DNA of 42,359 nucleotides from Streptosporangiaceae bacterium (GCA_025934375.1 JAICYD010000057.1:1-42359); one strand, 5' to 3'. Numbered from the stretch's first letter, positions 15,237-24,326 are shown. Numbers and translations are program-made. The notes: a model not told the origin generated them from the sequence alone.

Positions 15237-16343
15237 GTGGCTGAAGGGGCATGCGCCGGGGAAGCCGATCTCCCCGACGGCGAGCGGGCCGCGCTTGAAC
15301 TTCTCGAGCGCGGCACGCTGGAGGTCGCCGGCCGTCTGGTCGACGCCTCCAACGCGACGCTCTTTTGCACCATCAGCGGCGGCGGGGCCGAGGCCGCCTG
15401 CGTCTACAAGCCGGTCGCGGGCGAGCGGCCGTTGTGGGACTTCCCGACCGGGACCCTGGCCGGACGCGAGGTGGCCGCGTACGTGGTCTCCCGCGCCGCC
15501 GGCTGGAACATAGTGCCCCCGACGGTGATGCGCGACGGGCCGTTCGGGCCGGGCATGTGCCAGCTGTGGATCGACCTGGATGAGCAAGTGGACCTCGTCG
15601 CCCTGGCCCGGCGCGATGACCACGTCGGCCTGCGCGAGATGGCGGTCTTCGACGCCGTCATCAACAACGCGGACCGCAAGATCGGTCACCTGCTCCCGGT
15701 CACCGACGGGCACCTGTACGGGTGCGACCACGGCGTCACCTTCTCCGAGGAGTACAAGCTGCGCACCGTGCTGTGGCAGTGGCGCGGCAAGGCGCTGCCC
15801 CGTCAATCGGTGGAGGTCCTGCGCCGGCTGGCCGACGGGCTGGGCACTCCCGCTCCCGGGCACTCCAGCGGCTGGCTAGCCGACGAGCTCGCCAGTTACC
15901 TGACGCCCGCCGAGGTCGCGGCCACCAGCGCCCGGGTGGCCACGCTGCTCAAGCACCGCGTGCACCCATTCCCCCCCGACGACTGGCCCGCCATCCCCTG
16001 GCCGCCGGTGTTATCCGGGGACCCCCGCGGGTGCCGAGTCAGGCATTTACTCGCCGTCGTCGGGATCGGAGCGGTGCCTGAGGTAGCGCTCGAATTCGCG
16101 GGCGATCGCGTCGCCGGAGGCTTCGGGCAGGTCGGTGGCGTCCTTGGCTTCCTCGAGGGTGCGCACGTACTCGGCGACGTCAGAGTCCTGCTGGGCCAGC
16201 TCGTCCACGCCGCGCTGCCAGGCGCGGGCCTCCTCTTGCAGCTCGCCGGCGGGCAGCGGCGCGTCCAGGATGTCCTCGACGGTGCGCACCAGCGCCAGCG
16301 TGGCCTTCGGGGAGGGCGCGTTGGACACGTAATGCGGCACTGA
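15237..16343 (+). CDS. SCO1664 family protein with stop-loss C-terminal extension
   Basis: The frame from GTG 15237 encodes 368 residues. Roughly the first 258 are the SCO1664 family (TIGR03843 type), a remote relative of PI3/PI4-kinase folds. Visible features are CVYKPVAGERPLWDFPTGTL, REVAAYVVSRAAGWNIVP, the catalytic-loop-like FDAVINNADRKIGHLL and the C-terminal PPDDWPAIPWPPV near 16010. No stop follows that conserved end. The frame continues about 110 codons to 16343, reading antisense through the 3' part of the PAC2 gene. Whether the protein really carries this tail or a stop was lost by mutation or sequencing error cannot be told here. It is coupled to DUF3090. Confidence 0.82.
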   Translation: MAEGACAGEADLPDGERAALELLERGTLEVAGRLVDASNATLFCTISGGGAEAACVYKPVAGERPLWDFPTGTLAGREVAAYVVSRAAGWNIVPPTVMRDGPFGPGMCQLWIDLDEQVDLVALARRDDHVGLREMAVFDAVINNADRKIGHLLPVTDGHLYGCDHGVTFSEEYKLRTVLWQWRGKALPRQSVEVLRRLADGLGTPAPGHSSGWLADELASYLTPAEVAATSARVATLLKHRVHPFPPDDWPAIPWPPVLSGDPRGCRVRHLLAVVGIGAVPEVALEFAGDRVAGGFGQVGGVLGFLEGAHVLGDVRVLLGQLVHAALPGAGLLLQLAGGQRRVQDVLDGAHQRQRGLRGGRVGHVMRH

Positions 16344-16871
16344 GGCCCACAAGGTCACCGCGGGGATCTCGGCGTTGTTGCACGTGTACTGCAGCACGCC
16401 GACGATGCCGGCCGATCCCTTGTAATCGGCGGGCTCGGAGCCAACCCCGCGCAGCAGCCGCGGGTCGGACCCGCTGACCTGGACCGGCACCGGACGAGTG
16501 TGCGGGGAGTCGGCCAGCAGCGCGCCGATCAGCACCACCATCTCGACGCCAAGCTCCTTGAACCCGGCGATCAGCTCATCGGTGAAGCCGCGCCAGCGCA
16601 TGTTCGGCTCGACGCCGTGCACGAGCACGATGTCGCGGGCCAGCCCGGTGGCCTCCCGCCGGGCCAGCGACAGCCGGGTGGTCGGCCAGACCAGACGCTC
16701 GGCGCGCCCAGCGATCACGTCGATAACCGGCCGGTTGACCTGGAAGTCGTAGTAGTCGTCGGGATCGATCGCCGCGATCGGCGTTGAGTCCCACGCGATC
16801 CCCAGGTGGGCCACCACGCCGCTGGCGGCCTCCGCCGCATCATTCCATCCCTCGAACGCGGCCAGGGCCAC
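16047..16871 (-). CDS. PAC2 family protein
   Basis: The product matches the PAC2 (proteasome assembly chaperone 2) family: ALAAFEGWNDAAEAASG at the N-terminus, DPDDYYDFQVNRP, then VLVHGVEPNMRWRGFTDEL and GALLADSPHTRPVPV, with an acidic helical C-terminus. PAC2 relatives are common in proteasome-bearing actinobacteria, but their bacterial role is unproven. The listed start is GTG 16871, which has no Shine-Dalgarno. The frame is open for 12 more codons to an ATC at 16905-16907 that has GGAGG ideally spaced upstream; those residues look like part of the protein. It converges on the SCO1664-family gene, whose extended frame overlaps it by 297 bases. Confidence 0.88.
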   Translation of the reverse strand: MALAAFEGWNDAAEAASGVVAHLGIAWDSTPIAAIDPDDYYDFQVNRPVIDVIAGRAERLVWPTTRLSLARREATGLARDIVLVHGVEPNMRWRGFTDELIAGFKELGVEMVVLIGALLADSPHTRPVPVQVSGSDPRLLRGVGSEPADYKGSAGIVGVLQYTCNNAEIPAVTLWASVPHYVSNAPSPKATLALVRTVEDILDAPLPAGELQEEARAWQRGVDELAQQDSDVAEYVRTLEEAKDATDLPEASGDAIAREFERYLRHRSDPDDGE

Positions 16872-17121
16872 GGGATGGGTGAGCGTGCCGACGTCGCTGA
16901 ACTTGATGGTTCCACCTCCGAAAGCCGCGCGGGCGCGCCGCGAGTCCGTTACAGCCTATGTGGTCCAGCGGTTAGACGCGTGACCTCATACACGTACCCA
17001 CCCGGAGGGTGCGCACCAACCACGCCAACCTCCTAACCCCCGTGAAGTATGCGCGCGCCTCCGGTATTTTGGGGTTTGTCACAAAAGAGATTGGGGTCTG
17101 GCCACAAAGACGACCCGCCCC

Positions 17122-17127
17122 TACACT
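17122..17127 (+). promoter_or_regulatory. Possible -10 box of metH
   Basis: TACACT lies 22 nt before ATG 17150. A -35 is not clear. Nearby, TTTGTCACAAA (17075-17085) is a small inverted repeat. I see no cobalamin or S-adenosylhomocysteine riboswitch consensus in the 16908-17149 leader. Confidence 0.25.
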
Positions 17128-17149
17128 GGGGAAGCCTACGAGCGGGACG

Positions 17150-20100
17150 ATGGCGAAAGGTCACAAGACGTTGACAGACACGGGGTCGGCAGACGCTTTC
17201 CTGGCAGCTACTGGACGCTCGCGGGGGCTGCGCGCGGCCCTGGCCGAGCGCGTCGTCATCGCCGACGGGGCGATGGGCACCATGCTGCAGGCTAGCGACG
17301 CCACCCTAGATGACTTTCAGGAGCACGAGGGCTGCAACGAGATCCTCAACGTCACCCGGCCCGACATCGTGCGCGGCGTTCACGATGCCTACCTGAAGGC
17401 GGGCGCGGACTGCGTCACGACCAACACCTTCGGGGCGAACCTCGGCAACCTGGGGGAATACGGCATCTCTGAGCGGATCGTCGAGCTGGCGGAGGCGGGC
17501 GCCCGGCTGGCCCGTGAGGTAGCGGACGAGCACGCCAGCGCCGACGGGCGGCCGCGCTGGGTGCTGGGCTCCATCGGCCCGGGCACGAAGCTGCCGACGC
17601 TCGGGCACGTCACCTTCCGCGAGCTGCGGGACGCCTACTACGACAACGCGGCCGGCCTGCTGCGGGGCGGCGCGGACGCCCTGATCGTGGAGACCTGCCA
17701 GGACCTGCTGCAGGCGAAGGCCACGATCATCGGCGCGAAGCGCGCGGTGGCGGAATTGTCCCCCGGCGCGCTCGTCATCGCGCAGGTCACGATCGAGACG
17801 ACGGGCACGATGCTGCTCGGCAGCGAGATCGGGGCGGCGCTGACGGCGCTGGAGCCGCTGGGCGTGGACGTGATCGGCCTCAACTGCGCCACCGGGCCCG
17901 GCGAGATGAGCGAGCACCTGCGCTACCTGGCCGCGCACTGCCGGGTGGCCCTGTCCTGCTTCCCGAACGCGGGGCTGCCCGAGCTGACGGCGGACGGCGC
18001 CCGCTACCCGCTCACGGCCTCGGAACTGGCCGACGCGCACGACCGCTTCACCGCCGAATTCGGGCTCTCGCTGGTCGGCGGCTGCTGCGGCACCACCCCC
18101 GAGCACATCGCCGCGCTCGTGGACCGGCTGGGCGGCCGCCGCGTCGCCCGCCGCCGCCCCCGCCCGGAGCCGGGCGTCGCGTCGCTGTACAGCCACGTCC
18201 CGTTCCGCCAGGACACCTCATTCCTGTCGATCGGCGAGCGGACCAACGCCAACGGGAGCAAGGCGTTCCGCGACGCGATGACGCAGGACCGCTTCGAGGA
18301 CTGCGTGGCGATCGCCCGCGGCCAGACGCGCGACGGCGCCCACCTGCTCGACGTGTGCGTGGACTACGTGGGCCGCGACGGCGTCGCCGACATGAAGCAG
18401 GTCGTCGGCCGGCTCGCCACGGCGGCCACGCTGCCGCTGGTGCTCGACTCCACGGAGCCGCCGGTGATCGAGGCGGGCCTGGAGCTGCTCGGCGGGCGCG
18501 CCGTGATCAACTCGGTCAACTACGAGGACGGTGACGGGCCGGAGTCCCGGATCGCCAGGCTGATGCCCATCGTCAGGGAGCACGGCGCGGCGGTGGTGGC
18601 GCTGACCATCGACGAGCGCGGGCAGGCGCGCACCGCCGAGTGGAAGGTCGAGGTCGCCACCCGGCTGATCGAGGACCTGACCGGCAACTGGGGGATGCAC
18701 CGGTCCGACATCATCGTGGACTGCCTCACGTTCCCGATCGCGACGGGGCAGGAGGAAACTCGCCGGGACGCGGTCGAGACGATCAACGCGATCGCCGAGC
18801 TGAAGCGCCGCTACCCGGAGGTGCAGACGACGCTCGGCGTCTCCAACGTGTCATTCGGCCTCAAGCCGGCCGCGCGGGCGGTGCTCAACTCCGTCTTCCT
18901 CAACGAGTGCGTGCGCGCCGGGCTGGACTCCGCGATCGTGCACCCGTCCAAGATCATGCCGCTGGCGCGCATCCCCGACGAGCAGCGGCAGGTCGCCATG
19001 GACCTCGTCTACGACCGGCGGCGCGAGGGGTATGACCCGCTGTCGCGGCTGCTTGAGCTGTTCGAGGGCGTCGACGCGGTATCGGCGAAGGCCGACCGGG
19101 CCGCCGAGCTGGCCGCCCTGCCGTTGTGGGAGCGGCTCAAGGGACGGATCGTCGACGGCGAGCGGCAGGGCCTGGAAGCTGACCTGGACCTCGCCCTTGA
19201 CCAGCGGCCAGCGCTGGAGATCGTCAACGACGTGCTGCTGGACGGCATGAAGACGGTGGGCGACCTGTTCGGCTCCGGTCAGATGCAGTTGCCGTTCGTG
19301 TTGCAGTCAGCCGAGGTCATGAAGGTCTCCGTCGCGTACCTGGAGCCGCACATGGAGCGGACCGGGGCGGCCGGCCGGGGCACCATCGTGCTGGCCACGG
19401 TGAAGGGCGACGTGCACGACATCGGCAAGAACCTGGTCGACATCATCTTGTCCAACAACGGCTACGAGGTCGTCAACATCGGCATCAAGCAGCCGATCTC
19501 CGCGATCATCGCCGCCGCCGAGGACAACGGCGCCGACGTCATCGGCATGTCCGGGCTGCTGGTGAAGTCGACGGTGGTCATGCGCGACAACCTGGCCGAG
19601 CTGAACTCCCGCCAGCTGGCCAAGCGCTGGCCGGTCCTGCTGGGCGGCGCCGCGCTCACCCGCGCGTACGTGGAGCAAGACCTCGCGGCCGCATTCGAAG
19701 GCGAGGTCCGCTACGCCCGCGATGCCTTCGAGGGGCTGCGCCTGATGGACGCCGCGATGGCCGTCAAGCGCGGCGATCCCGGGGCAAAGCTGCCCGACCT
19801 GCGGGTGCGCCGCGTCCCGGCCCGCCCGTCGGCGGCGGGTGAGGGGGAAGCCGAGCAGGAGCGCGGTGCTCGTTCTGGAGAGGTGAGCCTGCAAAACCCG
19901 GTACCCGAGCCGCCTTTCTGGGGGACCAGGGTGGTCAAGGGCCTCCAGCTGGCCGAGTACGCCTCCTACCTGGACGAGCGGGCCACCTTCATGGGCCAGT
20001 GGGGGCTGAAGGCCTCCCGCAAGCCCGGCGGCCCGACCTACGAGGAACTGGTCGAGTCCGAGGGCCGGCCGAGGCTGCGGATGTGGCTGGAGCGGGCGCA

Positions 20101-20692
20101 AACCGAGGGACTGCTGCAAGCCGCCGTGGTGTACGGGTACTTCCGCTGCGCAAGTGACGGCAACGACCTGATCGTGCTGTCGGAGGCGGGGAAGGAGCTG
20201 GAGCGGTTCACCTTCCCCCGCCAGCGCCGGGACGCGCGGCTGTGCCTGGCCGACTACTTCCGGCCAGTGTCCGCCGCAGACACCGACGTGGTCGCGTTCC
20301 AGCTGGCCACCATGGGCGCCGGGCTCAGCGGGGCGACGGGGGAGCTGTTCGCCAAGAACGCCTACCGCGAGTACCTCGAGCTGCACGGGCTATCGGTGCA
20401 GCTCACCGAGGCGCTCGCGGAGTACTGGCACCGGCGGGTGCGCGAGGAGCTGGGCATCGCGGCGGCCGACCCCGCCGACCTGGACGGGTTCTTCAGCGTC
20501 AAGTACCAGGGCGCGCGGTACTCCATCGGCTACCCGGCCTGCCCCGACCTCGCCGACCGGGCGAAGATCGCCCGGCTGCTCGACCCGGCCCGGATCGGCG
20601 TGGAGCTGTCGGAGGAGATGCAGCTGCACCCGGAGCAGTCCACCGACGCCATCGTCGTCCACCACCCCCAGGCCAAGTACTTCAGCGTGTAA
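17150..20692 (+). CDS. metH: Cobalamin-dependent methionine synthase
   Basis: Transfers a methyl group from 5-methyltetrahydrofolate via methylcobalamin to homocysteine. The 1180-residue product is full length. Domains in order: homocysteine methyltransferase (about 30-330) with zinc ligands in LNCATG near 245 and GGCC near 311-312; the pterin domain from FLSIGERTNANGSKAF near 358; the cobalamin cap and Rossmann domain with DVHDIGKN, where His756 is the cobalt ligand; and the activation domain from about 920, ending in YQGARYSIGYPACPDL. I choose ATG 17150; the frame is open back to 17009 but that part looks non-conserved. A charged linker (about 885-915) separates the last domains. A HAD phosphatase gene follows after 11 bases. 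Confidence 0.97.
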   Translation: MAKGHKTLTDTGSADAFLAATGRSRGLRAALAERVVIADGAMGTMLQASDATLDDFQEHEGCNEILNVTRPDIVRGVHDAYLKAGADCVTTNTFGANLGNLGEYGISERIVELAEAGARLAREVADEHASADGRPRWVLGSIGPGTKLPTLGHVTFRELRDAYYDNAAGLLRGGADALIVETCQDLLQAKATIIGAKRAVAELSPGALVIAQVTIETTGTMLLGSEIGAALTALEPLGVDVIGLNCATGPGEMSEHLRYLAAHCRVALSCFPNAGLPELTADGARYPLTASELADAHDRFTAEFGLSLVGGCCGTTPEHIAALVDRLGGRRVARRRPRPEPGVASLYSHVPFRQDTSFLSIGERTNANGSKAFRDAMTQDRFEDCVAIARGQTRDGAHLLDVCVDYVGRDGVADMKQVVGRLATAATLPLVLDSTEPPVIEAGLELLGGRAVINSVNYEDGDGPESRIARLMPIVREHGAAVVALTIDERGQARTAEWKVEVATRLIEDLTGNWGMHRSDIIVDCLTFPIATGQEETRRDAVETINAIAELKRRYPEVQTTLGVSNVSFGLKPAARAVLNSVFLNECVRAGLDSAIVHPSKIMPLARIPDEQRQVAMDLVYDRRREGYDPLSRLLELFEGVDAVSAKADRAAELAALPLWERLKGRIVDGERQGLEADLDLALDQRPALEIVNDVLLDGMKTVGDLFGSGQMQLPFVLQSAEVMKVSVAYLEPHMERTGAAGRGTIVLATVKGDVHDIGKNLVDIILSNNGYEVVNIGIKQPISAIIAAAEDNGADVIGMSGLLVKSTVVMRDNLAELNSRQLAKRWPVLLGGAALTRAYVEQDLAAAFEGEVRYARDAFEGLRLMDAAMAVKRGDPGAKLPDLRVRRVPARPSAAGEGEAEQERGARSGEVSLQNPVPEPPFWGTRVVKGLQLAEYASYLDERATFMGQWGLKASRKPGGPTYEELVESEGRPRLRMWLERAQTEGLLQAAVVYGYFRCASDGNDLIVLSEAGKELERFTFPRQRRDARLCLADYFRPVSAADTDVVAFQLATMGAGLSGATGELFAKNAYREYLELHGLSVQLTEALAEYWHRRVREELGIAAADPADLDGFFSVKYQGARYSIGYPACPDLADRAKIARLLDPARIGVELSEEMQLHPEQSTDAIVVHHPQAKYFSV

Positions 20693-20695
20693 CCT
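20690..20695 (+). promoter_or_regulatory. Candidate leaderless -10 box overlapping the metH stop codon
   Basis: TAACCT contains the metH stop TAA and ends 8 nt before the HAD gene GTG at 20704, which has no Shine-Dalgarno. Confidence 0.35.
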
Positions 20696-20703
20696 GTGGC
20701 CTC

Positions 20704-21384
20704 GTGCGAGAAGCCGTCTTGTTCGACATGGACGGGCTGCTGGTCGACACCGAGCCGCTGTGGCTGGAGACCGAGACCGAGGTGATGGCGCGGCTGGGCG
20801 CCTCCTGGTCCGCGGCCGACCAGGAGGCACTGCTCGGCGGCAGCATGGACCGCACGGTGGCGTACCTGCTCGCGAAGGCGAATCGGCCGGCATCGCCGGA
20901 GCAGGTCGAACAGTGGATGATGGGCGGCATGCTGGAGCGGGTGGCGGCTGGGCGGGTGATCGTGCGGCCCGGGGCGCGGGAGCTGCTCGCCGAGGTCGCG
21001 GCGGCCGGGGTCGCGCACGCGCTCGTGACGTCGTCGGAGCGGGAGTTCACCGAGGCGGTGCTAGCCAGCACCGGGCTACGGTTCCCGGTCGTCGTCACCG
21101 GGGATGACGTCACCGCGCACAAGCCCGACCCGCAGCCCTACCTGCTGGCCGCCCGGCTGCTCGGCGTGGACCCGGCCCGCTGCGTGGCACTGGAGGACTC
21201 GCCGAACGGCGTCGCCTCCGCCACGGCGGCCGGGTGCCGGGTCATCGCGGTTCCGTCGCTGCTGCCGATCCAGCCCGCGCCCGGCCGTGTCATCGCCCAG
21301 TCGCTGAGCGAGGTTAACCTCAAAGGACTGGGACTACCCGCGTCTGGGGCGGGTATGCCCGATTACGGGAGGCGGCGTCCATGA
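20704..21384 (+). CDS. HAD family hydrolase (beta-phosphoglucomutase/phosphatase type)
   Basis: A 226-residue HAD superfamily protein of subfamily IA. Motif I is FDMDGLLVDT with the nucleophile Asp8 and acid/base Asp10. Motif II is the Ser/Thr of VTSSE, motif III the Lys in HKPDPQPYLLA, and motif IV the acidic pair in LEDSPNG. The DMDG motif with a helical cap fits phosphatases and phosphomutases acting on small sugar phosphates; the substrate is not predictable. The frame is open far upstream inside metH, but GTG 20704 directly precedes the conserved fold. Its stop overlaps the next gene by 4 nt (ATGA). Confidence 0.9.
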   Translation: MREAVLFDMDGLLVDTEPLWLETETEVMARLGASWSAADQEALLGGSMDRTVAYLLAKANRPASPEQVEQWMMGGMLERVAAGRVIVRPGARELLAEVAAAGVAHALVTSSEREFTEAVLASTGLRFPVVVTGDDVTAHKPDPQPYLLAARLLGVDPARCVALEDSPNGVASATAAGCRVIAVPSLLPIQPAPGRVIAQSLSEVNLKGLGLPASGAGMPDYGRRRP

Positions 21385-22022
21385 ATGGGTACAGTAGCGC
21401 TTTCTGGCTCGCGCTTTGCGCTAGCCTCACGGCGCTGGGGCTGGTGCTCACGGTCCTCGTCGGGCGAAGGCGCGGCACCAGGACGATGCTGCACGGGGCC
21501 GCGTGGTCACTGATCCCCATCGCGGCGTACATGACCGGGTCAACCCTAATGCTGTGGCGGATCGGGGAGGCAATCGGCTCGTTCGCCTCATCCTTCGTCT
21601 TCAGCACGCTGCGCTGGGCGGGGATCGGCGTGGTGGCCCTCATCGTCGCGTTGTTCCTGGCCAGCGGCGGGCGGAAACGTCGCAAGGCCGCGCGGGAGGG
21701 TCGCGCCACGCGCGTCGCGCGCAAGGAGGAGAAGAGGGCCGCCGAGGCCGCGGGCACTGGTGGCGCGGGCCCGCTTACAGCGGGCAGCAGGGGCGCGGTA
21801 ACGTCTGGCGCGGCCGGTGGTTTGGGCGTTACCGCCACGGGAAGGGTCTCGGAAAGTGCCAAAACACCTGTGACGCCGGCTCGCGATCCCGAGCCGGCGC
21901 GACGGGCGAAGGCGGCGGGCGGCAAGCCGGCGGCCGACGACATGGCTGATATAGAGGAGATCCTGCGCAAACGAGGAATCTTACCAGCAACGCATGAGTG
22001 CTTCGACCCGCCGAAGCGCTAG
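21381..22022 (+). CDS. Membrane protein of unknown function with charged C-terminal tail
   Basis: A 213-residue protein I do not recognise by family name. Three hydrophobic segments are visible (about residues 7-26, 37-53 and 76-96). A strongly basic stretch follows (GGRKRRKAAREGRATRVARK) and then an Ala/Gly/Thr-rich low-complexity tail. The C-terminus ADIEEILRKRGI is a recognisable helical end seen in similar actinobacterial membrane proteins encoded next to HAD genes. Translation is coupled to the HAD gene through an ATGA overlap. Function is unknown. Confidence 0.75.
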   Translation: MNGYSSAFWLALCASLTALGLVLTVLVGRRRGTRTMLHGAAWSLIPIAAYMTGSTLMLWRIGEAIGSFASSFVFSTLRWAGIGVVALIVALFLASGGRKRRKAAREGRATRVARKEEKRAAEAAGTGGAGPLTAGSRGAVTSGAAGGLGVTATGRVSESAKTPVTPARDPEPARRAKAAGGKPAADDMADIEEILRKRGILPATHECFDPPKR

Positions 22023-22332
22023 GGCACAGGTGTAGTGATTGCGCGGCGGTGAACTCTTGCGTCAAGTTGGGCCTTTCGGCGCAAAAATTCCTGCTCAGGG
22101 ACGGGTCCGCGCAGATCACCTTCGGGTCACGATTAGCCCTAAGCGAGATCTCTTTGGTTCCCAAATCACCGATAGCGTCTTACTCTTAGCAACGGCTAAC
22201 TACGCCTGGGCCTGGCACAGCCAACGAGGGCTATGCCGCCAGTCGCAGCACAGTCGGCCCGCACGGGCATGTCGCCTGGCGGTTTACCCTCGCGAATGAC
22301 CTTCGCCGAGTAGATATCTTAGGAGGAGCAGG
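22023..22332. other. 310-bp upstream region of the first peptide-importer operon
   Basis: No gene is supported. It contains small inverted repeats: CTTG CGT CAAG near 22059, and TTAGC ... GCTAA at 22186-22190 and 22195-22199. TANNNT hexamers occur at 22181-22186 (TACTCT) and 22315-22320 (TATCTT), neither with a good -35. AGGAGG at 22321-22326 is the ribosome site of the next gene. The region is less GC-rich than its neighbours, as expected for a promoter. Confidence 0.5.
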
Positions 22333-24228
22333 GTGGTGAGACACTTCCGCTTGCAGGCATTCAGTGCCGTAGCGGGCGCGGTGGCCGTTACCGTGCTTGC
22401 TGCCGCGTGCAGCAGTTCACCAAGCACCAGCAGCAGTGGCACTGGCAACGGATCGGGTAACGGCAACGGCAGCGGAGCCGTAACGGCAGGCTGGCAGGGG
22501 CTTAACCCTGGCACCGGCGCACCGAAGTCTGGGGGCACCCTCAACATGATCGGCGTCAGCGACGTCGAGTTCATGGACTACGACACCGCTTACTACACTA
22601 CGGACAGCCTGTTCGACCGGATGACCCTGCGGTCGCTGTACAACTGGCCGGCCGTGGCCGGGCCCGCGAACCTGCAGCCCGCGCCAGACCTGGCCACGGC
22701 GCTGCCGACGGTCAGCAACGGCGGCAAGACCGTGCAGGTGACGATCCGCGACGGCGTGATGTGGGACTCCACCCCGCCGCGCGCGGTGACCGCCGAAGAC
22801 GTGGTCCGCGGCATCAAGCGTGCCTGCAACCCCAGCCCGACCGCGTTCGGCGGCATGGCTGACTTCGAGGCCACCATCAAGGGCCTGACGGAGTTCTGCA
22901 CCGGCTGGCCGAAGGCCGCCGCGACCAGCGCCGCCGCGCAGAAGACCTACCTGGACACGCACAACGTGTCGGGCATCACGGTCTCCGGCAACACCATCAC
23001 GTTCCAGCTGACCCAGCCGGCCGCGTGGCTGACCGGCGCCATGACGATGGGCCCGTTCTTCGCGACGCCGATCGAGGCTGAGAGCGCGCTGCCGGGTACC
23101 CCCGGCATCTACAACAACATGCTGGCCAACGGCCCGTACAAGATGACCGCGTACACGCCGAAGAAGTCGATCACGCTGGTGCGCAACCCGGTGTGGAAGG
23201 CGAGCACGGACCCGATCCGCAAGGCTTACGTGGATGCGGTCAACATCGACGAGACCGGCAGCCAGACCACGATCTACCAGGAAATCGGCACCGGAACGCC
23301 GTCGCTGGGCATGACGTGGGACTCGCGGCCGCCGCCGTCGGTCACCTCCAAGCTGCTGGGCCTCATCAAGTCCGGCAGCGGCCTGGCGAACCTGGGCGCG
23401 ACCTACAGCTCCAACCCGTACCTGGTCTTCAACACGGTCTCGCCGAACAACGGCGGCGCGCTGAAGCAGGCCACGGTGCGGCAGGCGCTGTCCTACGCGA
23501 TCGACCGCGCCCAGATCCTCAAGACGCTGGGTGGCGCGATTATTAATCCGCCGATCACCCACGTCCTGCCGACCGGCATCGACGGCTCGCAGGGCGTCCC
23601 GGCGGATTACAACCCGTATCCGTACACCCCGGACAAGGCCAAGAGCATGCTGTCCTCGGCCGGGTTCACCTCGACCAGCCCGCTGGCGCTGAAGCTGCTG
23701 TACCGCAGCGATAGCCAGGGCTCGACGAAGTCCGCGCTGAACGTGTCTTCCCAGCTCAACGCGCTGGGCAGCGTGAAGGTGACCCTGGTGGCCACCAACC
23801 AGTCGGACTTCTACGGCAAGTACCTGTACGTGACCAGCAGCCCGTCCCCGGCCCAGCAGGGCACCTGGGACCTGACCATGGCAGGCTGGGGCCCGGACTG
23901 GTACGGGAACTCGGCGGTGAGCTTCTTCAACCCGCTGTTCACGCCGGGCGGCTTCCCGGCCGCCGGCGGCAGCAACTTCGGGTACTTCTCGGACCCCACC
24001 GTCAACAACCTGGTCAAGCAGGCGCTCGCCCAGCCCACTGAGGCTGAGGCCGACGGCTTCTGGGCCAAGGCCGATATGGCGGTCATGAACGCGGCCGCGT
24101 TCTACCCGATCACCCAGGAGCTCGCGCTCGCCGAGCACGCGCCCTACGTGCACAACGCCGTGTACATGACGCAGTACCAACAGTTCGACCCGACTAACGT
24201 CTGGCTGTCCACGCCAGGCAGCAGCTGA
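22333..24228 (+). CDS. Peptide ABC transporter substrate-binding lipoprotein (cluster 1)
   Basis: Extracytoplasmic binding protein of the SBP_bac_5 (OppA/DppA) family, 631 residues. A lipoprotein signal ends in the lipobox LAAAC with Cys26, followed by a Ser/Gly/Asn linker. The family core runs from about residue 60 to 560, with YAIDRAQILKTLGG and a late WDLTMAGWGPDWYGN. It captures oligopeptides or similar ligands and delivers them to the permease encoded downstream. GTG 22333 has AGGAGG 6 nt upstream. A very strong hairpin (24243-24281) separates it from the ATPase genes. Ligand specificity cannot be read from sequence. Confidence 0.92.
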   Translation: MVRHFRLQAFSAVAGAVAVTVLAAACSSSPSTSSSGTGNGSGNGNGSGAVTAGWQGLNPGTGAPKSGGTLNMIGVSDVEFMDYDTAYYTTDSLFDRMTLRSLYNWPAVAGPANLQPAPDLATALPTVSNGGKTVQVTIRDGVMWDSTPPRAVTAEDVVRGIKRACNPSPTAFGGMADFEATIKGLTEFCTGWPKAAATSAAAQKTYLDTHNVSGITVSGNTITFQLTQPAAWLTGAMTMGPFFATPIEAESALPGTPGIYNNMLANGPYKMTAYTPKKSITLVRNPVWKASTDPIRKAYVDAVNIDETGSQTTIYQEIGTGTPSLGMTWDSRPPPSVTSKLLGLIKSGSGLANLGATYSSNPYLVFNTVSPNNGGALKQATVRQALSYAIDRAQILKTLGGAIINPPITHVLPTGIDGSQGVPADYNPYPYTPDKAKSMLSSAGFTSTSPLALKLLYRSDSQGSTKSALNVSSQLNALGSVKVTLVATNQSDFYGKYLYVTSSPSPAQQGTWDLTMAGWGPDWYGNSAVSFFNPLFTPGGFPAAGGSNFGYFSDPTVNNLVKQALAQPTEAEADGFWAKADMAVMNAAAFYPITQELALAEHAPYVHNAVYMTQYQQFDPTNVWLSTPGSS

Positions 24229-24242
24229 GCCTTAGCTCTCGG

Positions 24243-24281
24243 CCCCGCCGGCCCGCCCAGTGACTGGGCGGGCCGGCGGGG
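24243..24281 (+). terminator. 17-bp perfect hairpin after the cluster 1 binding-protein gene
   Basis: CCCCGCCGGCCCGCCCA (24243-24259) pairs with TGGGCGGGCCGGCGGGG (24265-24281) around GTGAC, followed by TTACATT. It probably works as a partial terminator or 3'-end stabiliser inside the operon. Confidence 0.7.
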
Positions 24282-24326
24282 TTACATTCAAGCTAGATTT
24301 CACGATCAGCATGAAAGGCGAGCTAC

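Noticed and set aside
10974..17021. 18-bp motif shared by 10974-10991 and 17004-17021 (GGRGGGTGCRCACCAACC), each starting a GTG-CRC-ACC-AAC frame
   Set aside because: 16 of 18 matches between two sites in 42 kb of GC-rich DNA is expected by chance. The short peptides match no leader-peptide type I know, and no ribosome site or -10 is convincingly placed.
16955..17022. tRNA-like stretch (GTGGTCCAGCGGTTAGACGC resembling a D-arm, then CTCATA)
   Set aside because: The anticodon stem cannot form around a 7-nt loop, there is no T-arm (GGTTCGA) and no matching acceptor stem. At most a remnant; probably chance.
16908..17149. Riboswitch (cobalamin, SAH or SAM-IV) upstream of metH
   Set aside because: I looked for B12-box and SAM/SAH core sequences and do not see them. 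Only a small TTTGTCACAAA repeat is present.
17009..17149. N-terminal extension of MetH from GTG 17009
   Set aside because: The 47 extra residues resemble no MetH N-terminus and would span the promoter region; ATG 17150 fits better.
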